Notes: generated by a model not told the origin, from the sequence alone. A stretch of 64,000 nucleotides of DNA from Geitlerinema sp. PCC 7407 (GCF_000317045.1 NC_019703.1:2964501-3028500), one strand, 5' to 3'; shown: positions 24,795 to 34,377, numbered from the stretch's first letter. Program-made: numbers and translations.

Positions 24795-26177
24795 TTAGGC
24801 CCGAGCCGCGGGCTCCTCGACCGGCGGCATCTCCAGGCGCTGCCCCCGAATCGAGCAGTCCAGCAGCTCCATGGGATGCATCAGGCGCGTTGAGTGACCC
24901 TGCTGTCGGAGGTGCTTCTGGATTTGCAGCGAGCAGCCCGGATTGGGCGAAGCAATCACCACCGCCCCCGTCGCCACCAGGTTTTGCACCTTTTGCTGGC
25001 CCAGTTCTTCGGCCACTTCAGGCTGCAGCAGGTTATAAACCCCCGCGCTGCCGCAGCACAGACCCGCGTCTAGGGGCTCTCGCAGCACCACCCCCGGAAT
25101 TTGGCGCAGCAGATCTCGGGGCTGGGCGCTGATCTTTTGGCCGTGGAGCAGGTGGCAGGCGTCCTGGTAAACTACCGGCAGCGGCTGCTCAGCCACGGGC
25201 GAGAGCGTCGCGGTCAGTCCCGCTGCCGCCAAGAACTCCTGGACATCGCGCACCTTGGCCGCAAAGGCTTCCGCCTTGGCCCGATAGGCGGGGTCATCCT
25301 GGAGAATGTGGCCGTACTCCTTAAGGGTGTGGCCGCAGCCCGCCGCATTAATAATAATGGCGTCTACCTCCGTCCCCTCAAAGGCGTCAATCATTTGGCG
25401 GGCCAGGGTTTGGGCCTGGGCTTCCTGGCCTTGGTGGGCGGGCAGGGCGGCGCAGCACCCCTGAGCCCGCGGAATCACCACTTCGCAGCCATTGGCCGTC
25501 AGCACCCGCAGGGTGGCCGCATTCACCGGCTCAAAAAATAGCCGCTGCACGCAGCCTAGGATCATGCCGACGCGATAGCGCTTTTCGCCCTGGGCCGGAA
25601 TCACCGTGGCCACGGGCTCCCGAAAGGCCGACAGCGGCACCGTCGGCAAAATCGACTCCATCGCCCCCAAGCGCGGCAGCAGGCGCGGCAACAGTCCGGT
25701 CGATCGCACCAGGGCTTGCAGGCCCAGCTTTTGGTAGAAGAAGAGGGGCAGCAGGAGCAGGCGCAGACGGTTGGGGTAGGGGAAGAGGCCAAAAATGAGC
25801 GATCGCAGCCAGCGATCGGAGAGCGATCGCGTTTGGTTGCGCTCGACCTGGGGCCGGGTAGCGGCAATCAGCTGGTCGTACTGGACCCCTGAGGGGCAGG
25901 TAGACACACAGGCCAGACAGCCCAGACAGGTGTCGAAGTGCTCCGTTACCGCCTCATTCAGGGGAATCTCTCCTTTATTGACCGCATTCATCAGGTAAAT
26001 GCGGCCCCGCGGCGAGTCGGTTTCTTTGCCAATCACGCGGTAGCTCGGACAGGTCGACAGGCAAAAGCCGCAGTGAACGCAGGCGTCGATGAGGTTTTGG
26101 GCGGGGGGGTGCTGGGCGTCGAAGCCGCAGGGCAAGGTCGAGTCAGAAGGTGAGGTCGGCGGGTCGAAGGTCTGCAT
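24795..26177 (-). CDS. glcF: Glycolate dehydrogenase iron-sulfur subunit GlcF
   Basis: This 460-aa protein has two 4Fe-4S ferredoxin motifs (CVHCGFCLSTCPSY at about 34-47 and CLGCLACVSTCPSG at about 85-98). Two cysteine-rich CCG domains of the heterodisulfide reductase type follow (GCCAALPAHQGQ and CCGSAGVYNLLQP). GlcF passes electrons from the flavin subunits of glycolate oxidation in photorespiration. It starts 3 bp after the glcE stop codon, so the two are translationally coupled. The catalytic flavin subunit GlcD is not in the window. Confidence 0.94.
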   Translation of the reverse strand: MQTFDPPTSPSDSTLPCGFDAQHPPAQNLIDACVHCGFCLSTCPSYRVIGKETDSPRGRIYLMNAVNKGEIPLNEAVTEHFDTCLGCLACVSTCPSGVQYDQLIAATRPQVERNQTRSLSDRWLRSLIFGLFPYPNRLRLLLLPLFFYQKLGLQALVRSTGLLPRLLPRLGAMESILPTVPLSAFREPVATVIPAQGEKRYRVGMILGCVQRLFFEPVNAATLRVLTANGCEVVIPRAQGCCAALPAHQGQEAQAQTLARQMIDAFEGTEVDAIIINAAGCGHTLKEYGHILQDDPAYRAKAEAFAAKVRDVQEFLAAAGLTATLSPVAEQPLPVVYQDACHLLHGQKISAQPRDLLRQIPGVVLREPLDAGLCCGSAGVYNLLQPEVAEELGQQKVQNLVATGAVVIASPNPGCSLQIQKHLRQQGHSTRLMHPMELLDCSIRGQRLEMPPVEEPAARA

Positions 26178-26180
26178 GGA

Positions 26181-27503
26181 TCAAATTCCCCCGACAAATC
26201 GCTGGGGGCTCAGCAAAGAATTAGGGTCAAACTGCTGCTTGAGCTGGCGCATGGGGGCGATCGCGCTGCCGCTGTAGCCCCACACATCGAGGGAGCGCTT
26301 GAGGGCTGGGGTGGCCCGCAGCACGCTCAAGAAACCACCGGCTTGCTCACAGCGCGATCGCATGTCGCCAAGCGCTGCGGGGTCCTCGGCCAGCGCGCCG
26401 TCTAGCCGAAGCAGGCCCAAGCCGCTGGCCAGGTGCAGGCGAGCCTGAGCTCCGGGGGCGATCGCCCCGAGCTGCTGCAAAGTCGCGATCGCCTTCGCCG
26501 GCTCTACTCCTATTTTGGCCAGCAAGGTGGATTCTGTCGGGTCTTCGGTCAGAACCGTTGTCAATCGCTGCCATAGAGGACCTTCGACCTCTGGCCCAAA
26601 GGTGTGGTCCCCCAGGCCCAGAGACTGGCCCAGGCTGCGCAGCTTGGCGATCTGCTCCTCGACGCTGGGGGCGACGCTCTGGAAGCGCGCCAGCAGGCCG
26701 AAGCCTTCACCCAGATCGAGGGCCGCCAGCAGGGACGGCGTTAATAAATCGGCGGCCACCGGCGTGAGGGCCGAAGCCAAGAGGGTTTGGGCGGCCCGGG
26801 CGATCGCCTCGCCCTCTCCCCGCAGCAGCACCGTTTGGGAGGTTTCGGACTCGGGGTACAGCCGAAAGGTCACCTGGGTCAGGATGCCCAGGGTGCCATA
26901 GGAGCCCGTCAGCAGCTTCATCAGGTCATAGCCCGCCACATTCTTAACCACGCGGCCTCCGGCCTTGACCCGCTGGCCGTCGTAGCGGACAAACTCCAGG
27001 CCGATCAGCATGTCCCGGACGCCGCCGTAGCGCTGGCGCAGCGCCCCCGTGTCGGCGGTGGCCACGATGCCGCCCAGGGTCGCTCGGTCCGGATAGGCGG
27101 GGTCTAGGGCCAGAAATTGGCGCGAGGCGGCGAGGGTCTGCTGCAGCGCCGCCAGGGTCAGCCCGGCCTCTGCGGTGACCGTCAGATCGCCCACGGCGTG
27201 CTCCACCAGGCGCGTCAGGCGGGCCGTGCTCAGGACCACCTCAGCCCCAGCGCCGAGGCCGCCCCAGTCTAGCTTGCTGCCGCTGCCGCAGGGCAGGACG
27301 CGCCAGCCTTTTTGGTGGGCGATCGCCATTACGGCGGCCAGCTCCTCGGGGGTCGCTGGGGACGCTACCACCGGCGACGCCCCGGGCACCGCCGCCTGGA
27401 GCGTCGCCTGAAACGCCGGAGCCACCTGCTCCCAAGCCTGCACGTTGTCTGGCCCCACGATGGCCGCCAATTCTGGGGCGATCGCCCCCATCGCTTGCGT
27501 CAC
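26181..27503 (-). CDS. glcE: Glycolate dehydrogenase FAD-binding subunit GlcE
   Basis: This 440-aa protein has an FAD-binding PCMH domain in the N-terminal half (about 38-215: PATPEELAAVMAIAHQKGWR, CGSGSKLDWGG, LGGIVATADTGALR, VVKNVAGYDLMKLLTGSYG). A C-terminal FAD-oxidase-like domain follows. It is shorter than GlcD, as usual for GlcE. The GTG at 27503 is the longest start; ATG 27491 is an alternative. It is first in the glcE-glcF pair. Confidence 0.92.
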   Translation of the reverse strand: MTQAMGAIAPELAAIVGPDNVQAWEQVAPAFQATLQAAVPGASPVVASPATPEELAAVMAIAHQKGWRVLPCGSGSKLDWGGLGAGAEVVLSTARLTRLVEHAVGDLTVTAEAGLTLAALQQTLAASRQFLALDPAYPDRATLGGIVATADTGALRQRYGGVRDMLIGLEFVRYDGQRVKAGGRVVKNVAGYDLMKLLTGSYGTLGILTQVTFRLYPESETSQTVLLRGEGEAIARAAQTLLASALTPVAADLLTPSLLAALDLGEGFGLLARFQSVAPSVEEQIAKLRSLGQSLGLGDHTFGPEVEGPLWQRLTTVLTEDPTESTLLAKIGVEPAKAIATLQQLGAIAPGAQARLHLASGLGLLRLDGALAEDPAALGDMRSRCEQAGGFLSVLRATPALKRSLDVWGYSGSAIAPMRQLKQQFDPNSLLSPQRFVGGI

Positions 27504-27575
27504 TTGCTCTCTATCTCGCCTTTCGCGTGGATTCTTGTGGATTTCTTTAGGGCGATCGCCGCCCTGCTCACCCTA

Positions 27576-28817
27576 TCAGGATACCGGGGCCGGGGGCGCT
27601 GCCGGAACGGGGGTCACCGCCGCAGCGGCCCTGCCAGCGCGCAGCCGAAACAGCAAAAACTGGGTCGGGCGATCGCCAAAGTTATTGTCACTCACCAGGA
27701 TCAAGCTCTGGCTGCCATCCGCCAAGCGCGGCCCCAGGGTCATTCCTTCCAGGTTCTCGAGGCGCAGATCCAGAGTTTTCAGGTCCAGCAGCGCTTGCTT
27801 GCGGATGGGCTCGATGCCTGTGATGTCCCCCTGCAAGCGCTTCACGCCCGAAATATCCGTCGCGCCGCCGGTGGCGATCTGGATCAGCTTCGCCCCAAAG
27901 CCCCCCAGCCCAAAGGCCCGCTCCAGGGCCAAAAAGTGGCCGCCCGCATCCAGGGCCGCCAGCTCCGTCAGGCCGTACACCTGGCCAAAGGGGGCTTCTT
28001 CTAGCTCGTAGAGGTGGCTGGAGAGGGCTAGGGGCGGCCCTTCGCCAAGGTAGTAGTGCAAAAAGCGACTGCGCCGATCGAGGGCTTCTTCATCTTCATC
28101 CTGAGCCAGGGACGCTTCGGTGGCGGCGAACAGGCGCAGCGGCTCGCCCTGGGAGGCCACAGTGCCCGTGGGGTTCAGGGTCAACGCCTCGAAGCCCACA
28201 TTGCCTCGGACGCCCCGGGGCTCGTCGCCCTGGGGGTCGGGCAAGAAGGCGAGCGGCAGGGGCAGGGTGCGGCGGAGCTGGCCCGTCTGCAAGTCGTAGG
28301 CCCCGATCGCGGGCGGAATCGAAGAACCACTCCCTTCGCTAGCGACCCACAGGACGTCTTGGGGCGCGAGGGCCAGGGCTTCGGGGTCTAGCTGCTGGGG
28401 CGCGTAGCGCTGACCGGCCTCATCCAGCAGGAAGGTCACCCCTTCGACGGTTACAGCTTCTAGGCCCGCTGTATCGGTAGGCTCTGGGGCCAAATCTAGC
28501 TTGAGGGTGTAGAAGCGGGGCGGTGCCGTCCGGCTGTCGTCACTGAGGGCGTAGAAGCGATCGCGCTGGCGGTCGTAGGCGATCGCCGACAAACCGGCCA
28601 CCTGAGTCTCTTCAAAGGTGGTGTCGCTCGGCAGGGAATAGGTCCCGATCAGCTCCGCCGACAGTCCCAGAAACAGCCGATCTTCGGCATTTACTCGCGG
28701 GATCGAGCAGGCCGAAAGTCCCAACAGCAGGGCGATCGCCCCCCACAAGGCCCCAAAGCGCCCCCACTCCCGCAGCCTTTGCTGCCCCCATTGCCAGTTC
28801 TGCCAGCGCGTCATCAT
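27576..28817 (-). CDS. Esterase-like activity of phytase family lipoprotein
   Basis: This 413-aa protein has a membrane-spanning N-terminus with lipobox LSAC (Cys37). The mature part follows the phytase-like esterase domain, a beta-propeller fold: GLSAIAYDRQRDRFYALSDD, LEAVTVEGV, NVGFEALTLNP, LENLEGMTLGPRL and LILVSDNNFG. In this family these blocks mark propeller blades with calcium or phosphate ligands, but the true substrates are mostly unknown. A Pro/Ala-rich tail ends the protein. It is probably anchored outside the inner membrane. It stands 72 bp upstream of glcE on the same strand, but a link in function is not evident. Confidence 0.85.
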   Translation of the reverse strand: MMTRWQNWQWGQQRLREWGRFGALWGAIALLLGLSACSIPRVNAEDRLFLGLSAELIGTYSLPSDTTFEETQVAGLSAIAYDRQRDRFYALSDDSRTAPPRFYTLKLDLAPEPTDTAGLEAVTVEGVTFLLDEAGQRYAPQQLDPEALALAPQDVLWVASEGSGSSIPPAIGAYDLQTGQLRRTLPLPLAFLPDPQGDEPRGVRGNVGFEALTLNPTGTVASQGEPLRLFAATEASLAQDEDEEALDRRSRFLHYYLGEGPPLALSSHLYELEEAPFGQVYGLTELAALDAGGHFLALERAFGLGGFGAKLIQIATGGATDISGVKRLQGDITGIEPIRKQALLDLKTLDLRLENLEGMTLGPRLADGSQSLILVSDNNFGDRPTQFLLFRLRAGRAAAAVTPVPAAPPAPVS

Positions 28818-29240
28818 CGATCGCCCTACTCCAAGCTTTTCACCTTTCCCATCTTGGCAAAAAATGTCTGAGCGATCGCCACGAGAAGTTCTGGGTGAGC
28901 CGTTTGAAGGGTCCGGGCTCCTGCCTACTTCCGGCAGATTGCCTTTGTATCAGCTTCCGTTAGCCGCCTCAAGCGTTCTAGGCATGATGCCTCGGGGTGC
29001 TCCCTTAGCTCAGGACAAAGGGGATTACAGCAAGTTGTATGAGGGCGGGAATTCTGCGCGTTTTAGCTCAGGTTGTTTATGTATTTTCTTAACAGCCACG
29101 CTTCGCTGCATGGCTAAACTTCATCGCCAGGAAATAGCGGTATGCACTGCGGCTTTGAATTGTGTGCCAAGCGTTGTTTTTGATGGTGCTGGTTGTATCA
29201 AGATAATGCAATAGAAATTAATGCAAAAATAGGCAGCCAG
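28818..29240. other. Intergenic region, no gene seen
   Basis: About 420 bp without a supported gene. The plus-strand frame 28864-29214 has no family resemblance. The left end should contain the promoter of the phytase-like gene. Confidence 0.5.
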
Positions 29241-29283
29241 AAAAAAACGATCGCCTCTCACTGTAGCGAGAGAAAGGCGATCG
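29241..29283 (-). terminator. HIP1-stem terminator after the Pmp3-like gene
   Basis: CGATCGCC-TCTC (29248-29259) pairs with GAGA and GGCGATCG (29268-29271, 29276-29283) with a short bulge. On the minus strand seven T follow. It lies 43 bp after the stop codon of the small membrane protein gene. Confidence 0.75.
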
Positions 29284-29325
29284 CCCCTGAGGACTTGAAT
29301 TTGGCTGGGTATCTAACCTGGAGCT

Positions 29326-29517
29326 TTAGTAAACTTCTTCCTGGCGGCTCAGCTTCTCTTCGTGCTTCACGACGGCCCACAGACCGTGGATCGAGCCGGG
29401 GAGCCAGCCCAACAGCGTTAGGCCAATATTGATCAGCAGGGTGGGGCCAAAGCCGTAGGTCATGAAGACACCCACCGGCGGGATTAGGACAGCCAAAAGA
29501 ATTCTTAGTAGCTTCAT
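29326..29517 (-). CDS. YqaE/Pmp3 family small membrane protein
   Basis: This 63-aa protein has two membrane helices (about 3-22 and 27-47). Family blocks are PPVGVFMTYGFGP and NIGLTLLGWLPGSIHGLWAV, and a charged tail ends it. Pmp3/YqaE proteins are stress-induced proteolipids that influence membrane potential. ATG 29517 follows AGAGAGAC; a longer frame to 29556 lacks support. A single gene with its own terminator. Confidence 0.9.
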   Translation of the reverse strand: MKLLRILLAVLIPPVGVFMTYGFGPTLLINIGLTLLGWLPGSIHGLWAVVKHEEKLSRQEEVY

Positions 29518-29808
29518 ATCGTCTCTCTTTTTGCAGCGTTTCATTCTTGTTTCCATTATGGAAAACGCCGCAAATTTTGCCCTCTTACTTCTGGCTTATT
29601 CAGCGAGTATTCAGAAGATATAGCGCTAGCCAAAGACTCATAGTCTCTAGTTTTGTCAGCCTTTCTCAGTACTCAGGCACAGTCGAATCAGAGATTCTTG
29701 GCAAGGGGAATCTATCTGTGTAGAGAGGCCAGGAAAAATGCGATCGCCCACAATGGGTCCTATAAACAGTGCGTTTAATAAATCGATTCCCATTCGAGAG
29801 GATATACG

Positions 29809-30177
29809 ATGCTTGGAACTTTTTTAACGTGGCTAGCAACAGCCCTGAGCTTACTTGTCGTTGATCTGGTGGTGCCGGGCGTGGACCTGGCGACATTTCC
29901 AGCGGCCTTGATCGGCGCAGTCGTGTTGGGCTTGGTCAACTCCACCGTGAGACCGGTGCTGTCCCTGCTCTCCCTGCCTGTCAACCTAGTAACGCTGGGC
30001 CTGTTTTCTCTGGTGGTCAACGGCGTCTGCTTCTGGCTGGCGGCGGCTTTGGTGCCAGGATTCTCGGTCCACGGCATCGTCGGAATTATTTTGGGCCCCG
30101 TGGTCTTGTCGCTCGTGAATACCTTCCTCAGCAAGTACTTTGCTGAGCGTCATCCGGATATGCAAACAGGTGTCTAG
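29809..30177 (+). CDS. Phage holin family 4-2 (YvlD-like) membrane protein
   Basis: This 122-aa protein has four predicted membrane helices. Family features are LVVDLVVPGVDLATFPAALIGAVVLGLVN, then RPVLSLLSLPVNLVTLGLFSLVVNG and a final segment with GIIGLVVLSLVNT-like sequence. GAGAGGA precedes ATG 29809. Despite the Pfam name, chromosomal members like this are not known to lyse cells; the YvlD group is linked to envelope stress. There are no phage genes around it. Confidence 0.87.
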   Translation: MLGTFLTWLATALSLLVVDLVVPGVDLATFPAALIGAVVLGLVNSTVRPVLSLLSLPVNLVTLGLFSLVVNGVCFWLAAALVPGFSVHGIVGIILGPVVLSLVNTFLSKYFAERHPDMQTGV

Positions 30178-30272
30178 AGCGCGCGATCGCGCCCAGCGAA
30201 GGATTCGGTTTCTGGCCGCTGCAATGCCATCGAAACTCGATCCTTCGATCAGTGGTGGATTGAGAGGGAATA

Positions 30273-30305
30273 AGCCTCGTTAGTGGATTGCTAACGGGGC
30301 TTTTT
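30273..30305 (+). terminator. Rho-independent terminator
   Basis: An 11-bp stem AGCCTCGTTAG/CTAACGGGGCT (one T-G wobble) has a 7-nt loop followed by five T. It ends the holin-family gene and faces the convergent thioredoxin-TPR gene. Confidence 0.8.
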
Positions 30306-30331
30306 CTTGTGGGCAATTTGGCGGGCAGGGC

Positions 30332-31156
30332 CTAGTACATCGCCAGCATGAGCTGTTTGCGGTAGCTGTTGCTGAGGGGGTGGGACAGGCCCAGCAGCGA
30401 GAAGATCATCAGCATGGCCTTGCGAGCGCCGTCGTCGCGGTACTTGCGGTTGCCCCGAACGATGTCGAGGAGCAGATCCAGAGCCGATTCGTGGTCGCCC
30501 CGCAGCGTGAGCTCGATGGCTTTGAAAAATTCGCGGTCCCACTCTGAGGCGATCGCCGTCTCGCGGCTCAGGCGCACTAGGTCGATCAGCTCCTTCACCG
30601 CCACCGCCTGATCATAAAAGTCGCGATCGCTCGCCTGGATAGCGCCCGCCAGCTTCTCCGCATCCTCCAGGTTGCCGACCCGCAGCAGCAGCTTGGCACC
30701 CTCGATCATCAGCCGCCGCTCCTCCGGATAGCGGTTCGCCAGTCGCTGTAGCTGCTGCAACGCTCCTCGCGGATCGCCTGCGTCCAGGGCAGCGACCATC
30801 CCGGCAATGCCCGCCTCCAGATCTGACTGGAGATTGAGCTGGTTTGCCAAAAGCTCTCGAAGTTGGGCCTCCGTCAGCGCCCCTACAAATCCGGGCTCCA
30901 CTTGGCCCTGGCTGACGATCCGGACATCCGGCACGCCCTCGACGCTGTAGGCGTTGGCCAGGGCCGGACTTTCGTCGATGTCCACCTTGGCCAGCACAAA
31001 GTCATATTCCTGGGCCAGCTTCTCCAACATGGGCTTGAGCATCTGACAAGGCCCACACCACTGGGCAAAGAAGTCAACCAGCACCGGCTTTTCGTAGGAT
31101 TTCTCGATTACCTCAGCCGTGAAATTGTCCTGTCTGACTTCAACTACGGTTCCCAT
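30332..31156 (-). CDS. Thioredoxin-TPR protein (YbbN/CnoX-like)
   Basis: This 274-aa protein has an N-terminal thioredoxin domain (about 1-108) with active site Cys34-Gly-Pro-Cys37 (QWCGPCQM) and cis-Pro in VEGVPDVRI. The C-terminal half is helical with TPR-like repeats (about 115-274). E. coli CnoX is a redox-dependent holdase with a non-standard active site; here WCGPC is retained, so oxidoreductase activity is possible. GAGGAG before ATG 31156 fixes the start. A single-gene unit. Confidence 0.9.
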   Translation of the reverse strand: MGTVVEVRQDNFTAEVIEKSYEKPVLVDFFAQWCGPCQMLKPMLEKLAQEYDFVLAKVDIDESPALANAYSVEGVPDVRIVSQGQVEPGFVGALTEAQLRELLANQLNLQSDLEAGIAGMVAALDAGDPRGALQQLQRLANRYPEERRLMIEGAKLLLRVGNLEDAEKLAGAIQASDRDFYDQAVAVKELIDLVRLSRETAIASEWDREFFKAIELTLRGDHESALDLLLDIVRGNRKYRDDGARKAMLMIFSLLGLSHPLSNSYRKQLMLAMY

Positions 31157-31361
31157 GAGTTTTTCTCCTCGCCTGTTTGCTCCTCGCGGCCAAAAAACGC
31201 GAGGGCAACACATCTATCAAAAGTAATTATTACGATTTCCTGGACCAAATCGATGGAATCCTAGCTTAAGCCTGATTATGAGTTCTACGATGTCTGCGAT
31301 CGCCCCTGGTCAGGACGCGGTTGTGGAGCCAGATTTGCGTTGATTGGCTGACACAAACTCT

Positions 31362-32837
31362 ATGACTTCTTCCCCCCATCCTCCCTCCGAGACTCCCGCC
31401 GCTGAGCCCCTCAACTTTCCGACCAAGCTGGCCTACGGCGCAGGCGACCTAGGACCGGCGATCACCGCGAATTTGTTGGCCTTTTTCCTGCTGTACTTCT
31501 TGACCAGCGTGGCGGGCCTCAATGCCGCTCTGGCGGGCAGCGTGCTGATGATCGGCAAGGTCTGGGACGCGATCAATGATCCGCTGGTGGGCGTGCTGAG
31601 CGATCGCACCCAGAGCCGCTGGGGCCGCCGCTATCCGTGGATGGTCCTGGGCGCGATTCCCTTTGGGGTATTTTTCTTTTTGCAGTGGATCGTTCCTAGC
31701 TTCAGCCCTGACCCGGCTGCCAACCAGTGGGGGCTGTTTTGGTATTACGTGATCATCTCCATCTTTTTCAACATGGCCTACACGGCCGTCAACCTGCCCT
31801 ACACGGCCCTCACGCCGGAGATGACCCAGGACTACAACGAGCGCACCAGCCTCAACAGCTTTCGGTTTGCCTTCTCCATTGGCGGCAGCATCTTTTCGCT
31901 GATTCTGGCCCAGGTCATCTTTGGTCTCATCTCCGACGGGCGACAGCAGTATCTGCTGCTGGGGTTGCTGTGCGCGGTGATTTCGGTGCTGCCGATCTAC
32001 TGGTGCGTGTGGGGCACCTACCAGCGCACCATGGGCAACAAAGCAGGGGAGAGCAAAGACTCCGAGGAAGCCAACATTCCCTTCAAAGAGCAGTTGCGCA
32101 TCGTCTTTAGCAATCGCCCCTTTCTCTACGTGATCGGGATCTATCTGTGCTCCTGGCTGGCGGTGCAGATCACAGCCGCCATCATTCCTTACTTTGTGGT
32201 GAACTGGATGGGGCTGCCCAACCAGGCTTTCACCCAGGTTGCCCTCGCGGTCCAGGGCACGGCGCTGGTGACGCTGTTTTTCTGGAGTGCTGTCAGCGAT
32301 CGCGTCGGCAAGCGCATCGTGTATTTCCTGGGCGCAGGCCTGTGGATCTTGGTCCAGGGGGGCCTGTTTTTCTTGCAGCCCGGTCAGGTGGGCCTGATGT
32401 ATGGACTGGCGATCGCGGCGGGATTTGGCGTTTCGACCGCCTACCTGGTGCCCTGGTCCATGGTGCCCGACGTGATCGAGCTCGATGAGCTGCGCACCGG
32501 CCAGCGCCGAGAAGGCATTTTCTACGGCTTCATGGTGCTGCTCCAGAAGCTCGGCCTCGCCCTGGGTCTCTTTTTGGTGGGCAATGCCCTCGATCAGGCG
32601 AGCTTCATCGAAAGCGTGCCCGGCCAACCCACCCCCCTTCAGCCCGAGTCAGCGCTGTTTGCCATCCGAGTGGCCATCGGCCCCATTCCCACCGTGTCGC
32701 TGATTTTGGGCCTGGTGCTGGCCTACTTCTACCCGATCAGCCGAGAAATCCACGCGGCCATTCTGCTGCGCCTGCGGGAGCGCCGCCAAGGCATCACGCC
32801 GCCTGACGACCCCACCGATCCGATCAATACTCTCTAG
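31362..32837 (+). CDS. GPH-family (MelB-like) sugar:cation symporter, MFS
   Basis: This 491-aa protein has twelve membrane helices. The N-terminal signature of the glycoside-pentoside-hexuronide family is clear: LAYGAGDLGPAI, KVWDAINDPLVGVLSDRTQ, RWGRRYPWM. A middle loop (KAGESKDSEEANIPFKEQL) and the mirrored second half with SDRVGKRIVYFLG follow. Substrate is unknown; family members carry sugars or sulfonates with Na+ or H+. A TTG 18 bp upstream is in frame, but ATG 31362 is preferred. No sugar-catabolic genes are adjacent. Confidence 0.9.
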   Translation: MTSSPHPPSETPAAEPLNFPTKLAYGAGDLGPAITANLLAFFLLYFLTSVAGLNAALAGSVLMIGKVWDAINDPLVGVLSDRTQSRWGRRYPWMVLGAIPFGVFFFLQWIVPSFSPDPAANQWGLFWYYVIISIFFNMAYTAVNLPYTALTPEMTQDYNERTSLNSFRFAFSIGGSIFSLILAQVIFGLISDGRQQYLLLGLLCAVISVLPIYWCVWGTYQRTMGNKAGESKDSEEANIPFKEQLRIVFSNRPFLYVIGIYLCSWLAVQITAAIIPYFVVNWMGLPNQAFTQVALAVQGTALVTLFFWSAVSDRVGKRIVYFLGAGLWILVQGGLFFLQPGQVGLMYGLAIAAGFGVSTAYLVPWSMVPDVIELDELRTGQRREGIFYGFMVLLQKLGLALGLFLVGNALDQASFIESVPGQPTPLQPESALFAIRVAIGPIPTVSLILGLVLAYFYPISREIHAAILLRLRERRQGITPPDDPTDPINTL

Positions 32838-32878
32838 ACTCGCAGATCTGAGAGGATGCTTGAAAAGCTTTGTCTCTA

Positions 32879-33172
32879 TGTAGCAAAGGTGGAGATCCCC
32901 CTCAATCCCCCTTTTTAAGGGGGACTTCTATCCCCTTTGAATCGAGGACTTCTATCCCCTTTGAATCAAGGACTTCTCCCCCCTTTTTAAGGGGGGCAGG
33001 GGGGATGATCCTGTGGAGCATCAGCCACTTTCAGATTCTCTGTAGCAAAGGTGAAGATCCCCCTAAATCCCCCTTTTTAAGGGGGACTTCTATCCCCTTT
33101 GAATCAAGGACTTCTCCCCCCTTTTTAAGGGGGGCAGGGAGGATGATCCCGTGAAGTATCAGCCACTTTCAG
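32879..33172. repeat. Tandem repeat block built from CCCCCTTTTTAAGGGGG units
   Basis: Two long units (about 32880-33035 and 33042-33171) start with GTAGCAAAGGTG and end with CAGCCACTTTCAG. Each contains two inverted AATCCCCCTTTTTAAGGGGGAC-like hairpins. A 24-bp sub-repeat (ACTTCTATCCCCTTTGAATC) occurs twice in unit 1 and once in unit 2. The hairpin-rich units resemble dispersed intergenic repeats common in cyanobacteria. An apparent 94-codon frame through it is only the repeat translated. Confidence 0.85.
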
Positions 33173-33188
33173 CTTCTGTTAACGGCCT

Positions 33189-34091
33189 CTATGGCGTGCC
33201 GCCAACGGACTCCGTTTGCTCCAGCATTTGCGTGGTCTTGGCGGCCCACTGGGTGTTGCCCTGGGATTCGTAGAGGTCCTGGGCATACTCCAGCACCTGC
33301 CGCGCGTCGGCGGGCATCCCCTGCTTCAGAAAGACGACGCCCGCACCGTAGTAGGCGTTGGCGTAGTTGCTGTTGGCCTCAGCGGAGCGCCGAAAGGCTT
33401 CGAGGGCCGCATCTAGCTTGTTCTCGCTGAGGAAGATAGCGCCGAGGTTGTAGTGGGCTTCGGCGTAGCGGGGGTTGAGGCTGATGGCTTTCTCGAAGGA
33501 GCGCTGAGCCTCTTGGGTTTTGTTTTGAGCGAGCTGTAGCAGACCGAGGTGATAGAGGGGTTCGGGGGCCTTGGGGCTAAACTGAATGGCTTTTTGGAAG
33601 GCGGCGATCGCCTTCTCAGGCTGATTTTGGCGCGACAGAACGAGGCCCAGGTTGTAGTGAGCCAGACCCAAATCGGCGTCTAGCTCGATGGCCCGCCCGA
33701 GATAGTCTTCGGCTTGATCTAGGTTGTTGCCCTCTAGGAGGGCTGCGCCCAGGTTGGCGAAGGCGAGGGAAAACTGGGGGTCGGACTGCGTCGCACGGTA
33801 GAAGGCATCGGCGGCGGGTTGCAGTTCGCCTTTTTGGCGCAGGGCCAGCCCCAGGTTGTAGTGGGCGGGGGCCAGGGCGGGGTTCAGGCGGGCTGCTGTC
33901 TGAAAAGCAGCGATCGCCTCATCGAGTTTGTTTTGCTGAGCGGCCTGGACGCCTCGATTTAGCCAGTCTTCTGCGGTTTCGCCGCTGCTCTGGGCAAGCT
34001 GCACTGGGGCCGCTATCGAGGGGACAGCCCAGCCAGGAGCGCCGACAAAAACACTACTCAGTAGCCCCAGTACAATCCAGCGTGTCTTCAT
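33189..34091 (-). CDS. Secreted TPR-repeat protein
   Basis: This 300-aa protein has a signal peptide (about 1-30, cut near AIAAP) and about seven tetratricopeptide repeats from residue 40 to 285. Typical repeats are AHYNLGLALRQKGELQPAADAFYRA and AHYNLGLVLSRQNQPEKAIAAFQKA. TPR arrays are protein-binding scaffolds; a periplasmic or thylakoid-lumen location follows from the signal. GAGG about 9 nt upstream supports ATG 34091. It has no close partner genes; the repeat block lies just downstream. Confidence 0.88.
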   Translation of the reverse strand: MKTRWIVLGLLSSVFVGAPGWAVPSIAAPVQLAQSSGETAEDWLNRGVQAAQQNKLDEAIAAFQTAARLNPALAPAHYNLGLALRQKGELQPAADAFYRATQSDPQFSLAFANLGAALLEGNNLDQAEDYLGRAIELDADLGLAHYNLGLVLSRQNQPEKAIAAFQKAIQFSPKAPEPLYHLGLLQLAQNKTQEAQRSFEKAISLNPRYAEAHYNLGAIFLSENKLDAALEAFRRSAEANSNYANAYYGAGVVFLKQGMPADARQVLEYAQDLYESQGNTQWAAKTTQMLEQTESVGGTP

Positions 34092-34377
34092 CACCGAGTG
34101 CCTCGCCTCACAGGAGTTGGGTGCATTGGTTCCCCAATTTACACCATCACCCTAGGAGCGATCGCGATCGCCACCCTTTAATCCCCAAAACTCCAAAGCT
34201 GCTGTCTACGCCCCAGCCGCTCAACCCGGCAATTGAGGCCCAAGCTTTAGCAGACAAACTATCAGGGATAGTACTGAGGGTCACAAAATGCGCGTATTGC
34301 TACCTTGGTAGAAATTTTTAAATTTGCCAGAGCCTGCTTAGCCAGCAAAGCCCTTACCCTCTGCCAGGAAATTCCTC

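Noticed and set aside
29809..30177. Prophage, based on the holin-family protein
   Set aside because: No other phage gene, integrase or attachment repeat is near; chromosomal YvlD-like proteins are common.
31449..32627. 392-codon frame opposite the GPH symporter
   Set aside because: Antisense shadow; His/Gln/Asp-rich and without family resemblance.
32870..33154. 94-codon open frame in the repeat block
   Set aside because: It only translates the tandem repeat (SPFLRG, SIPFESRT repeated) and has no ribosome binding site.
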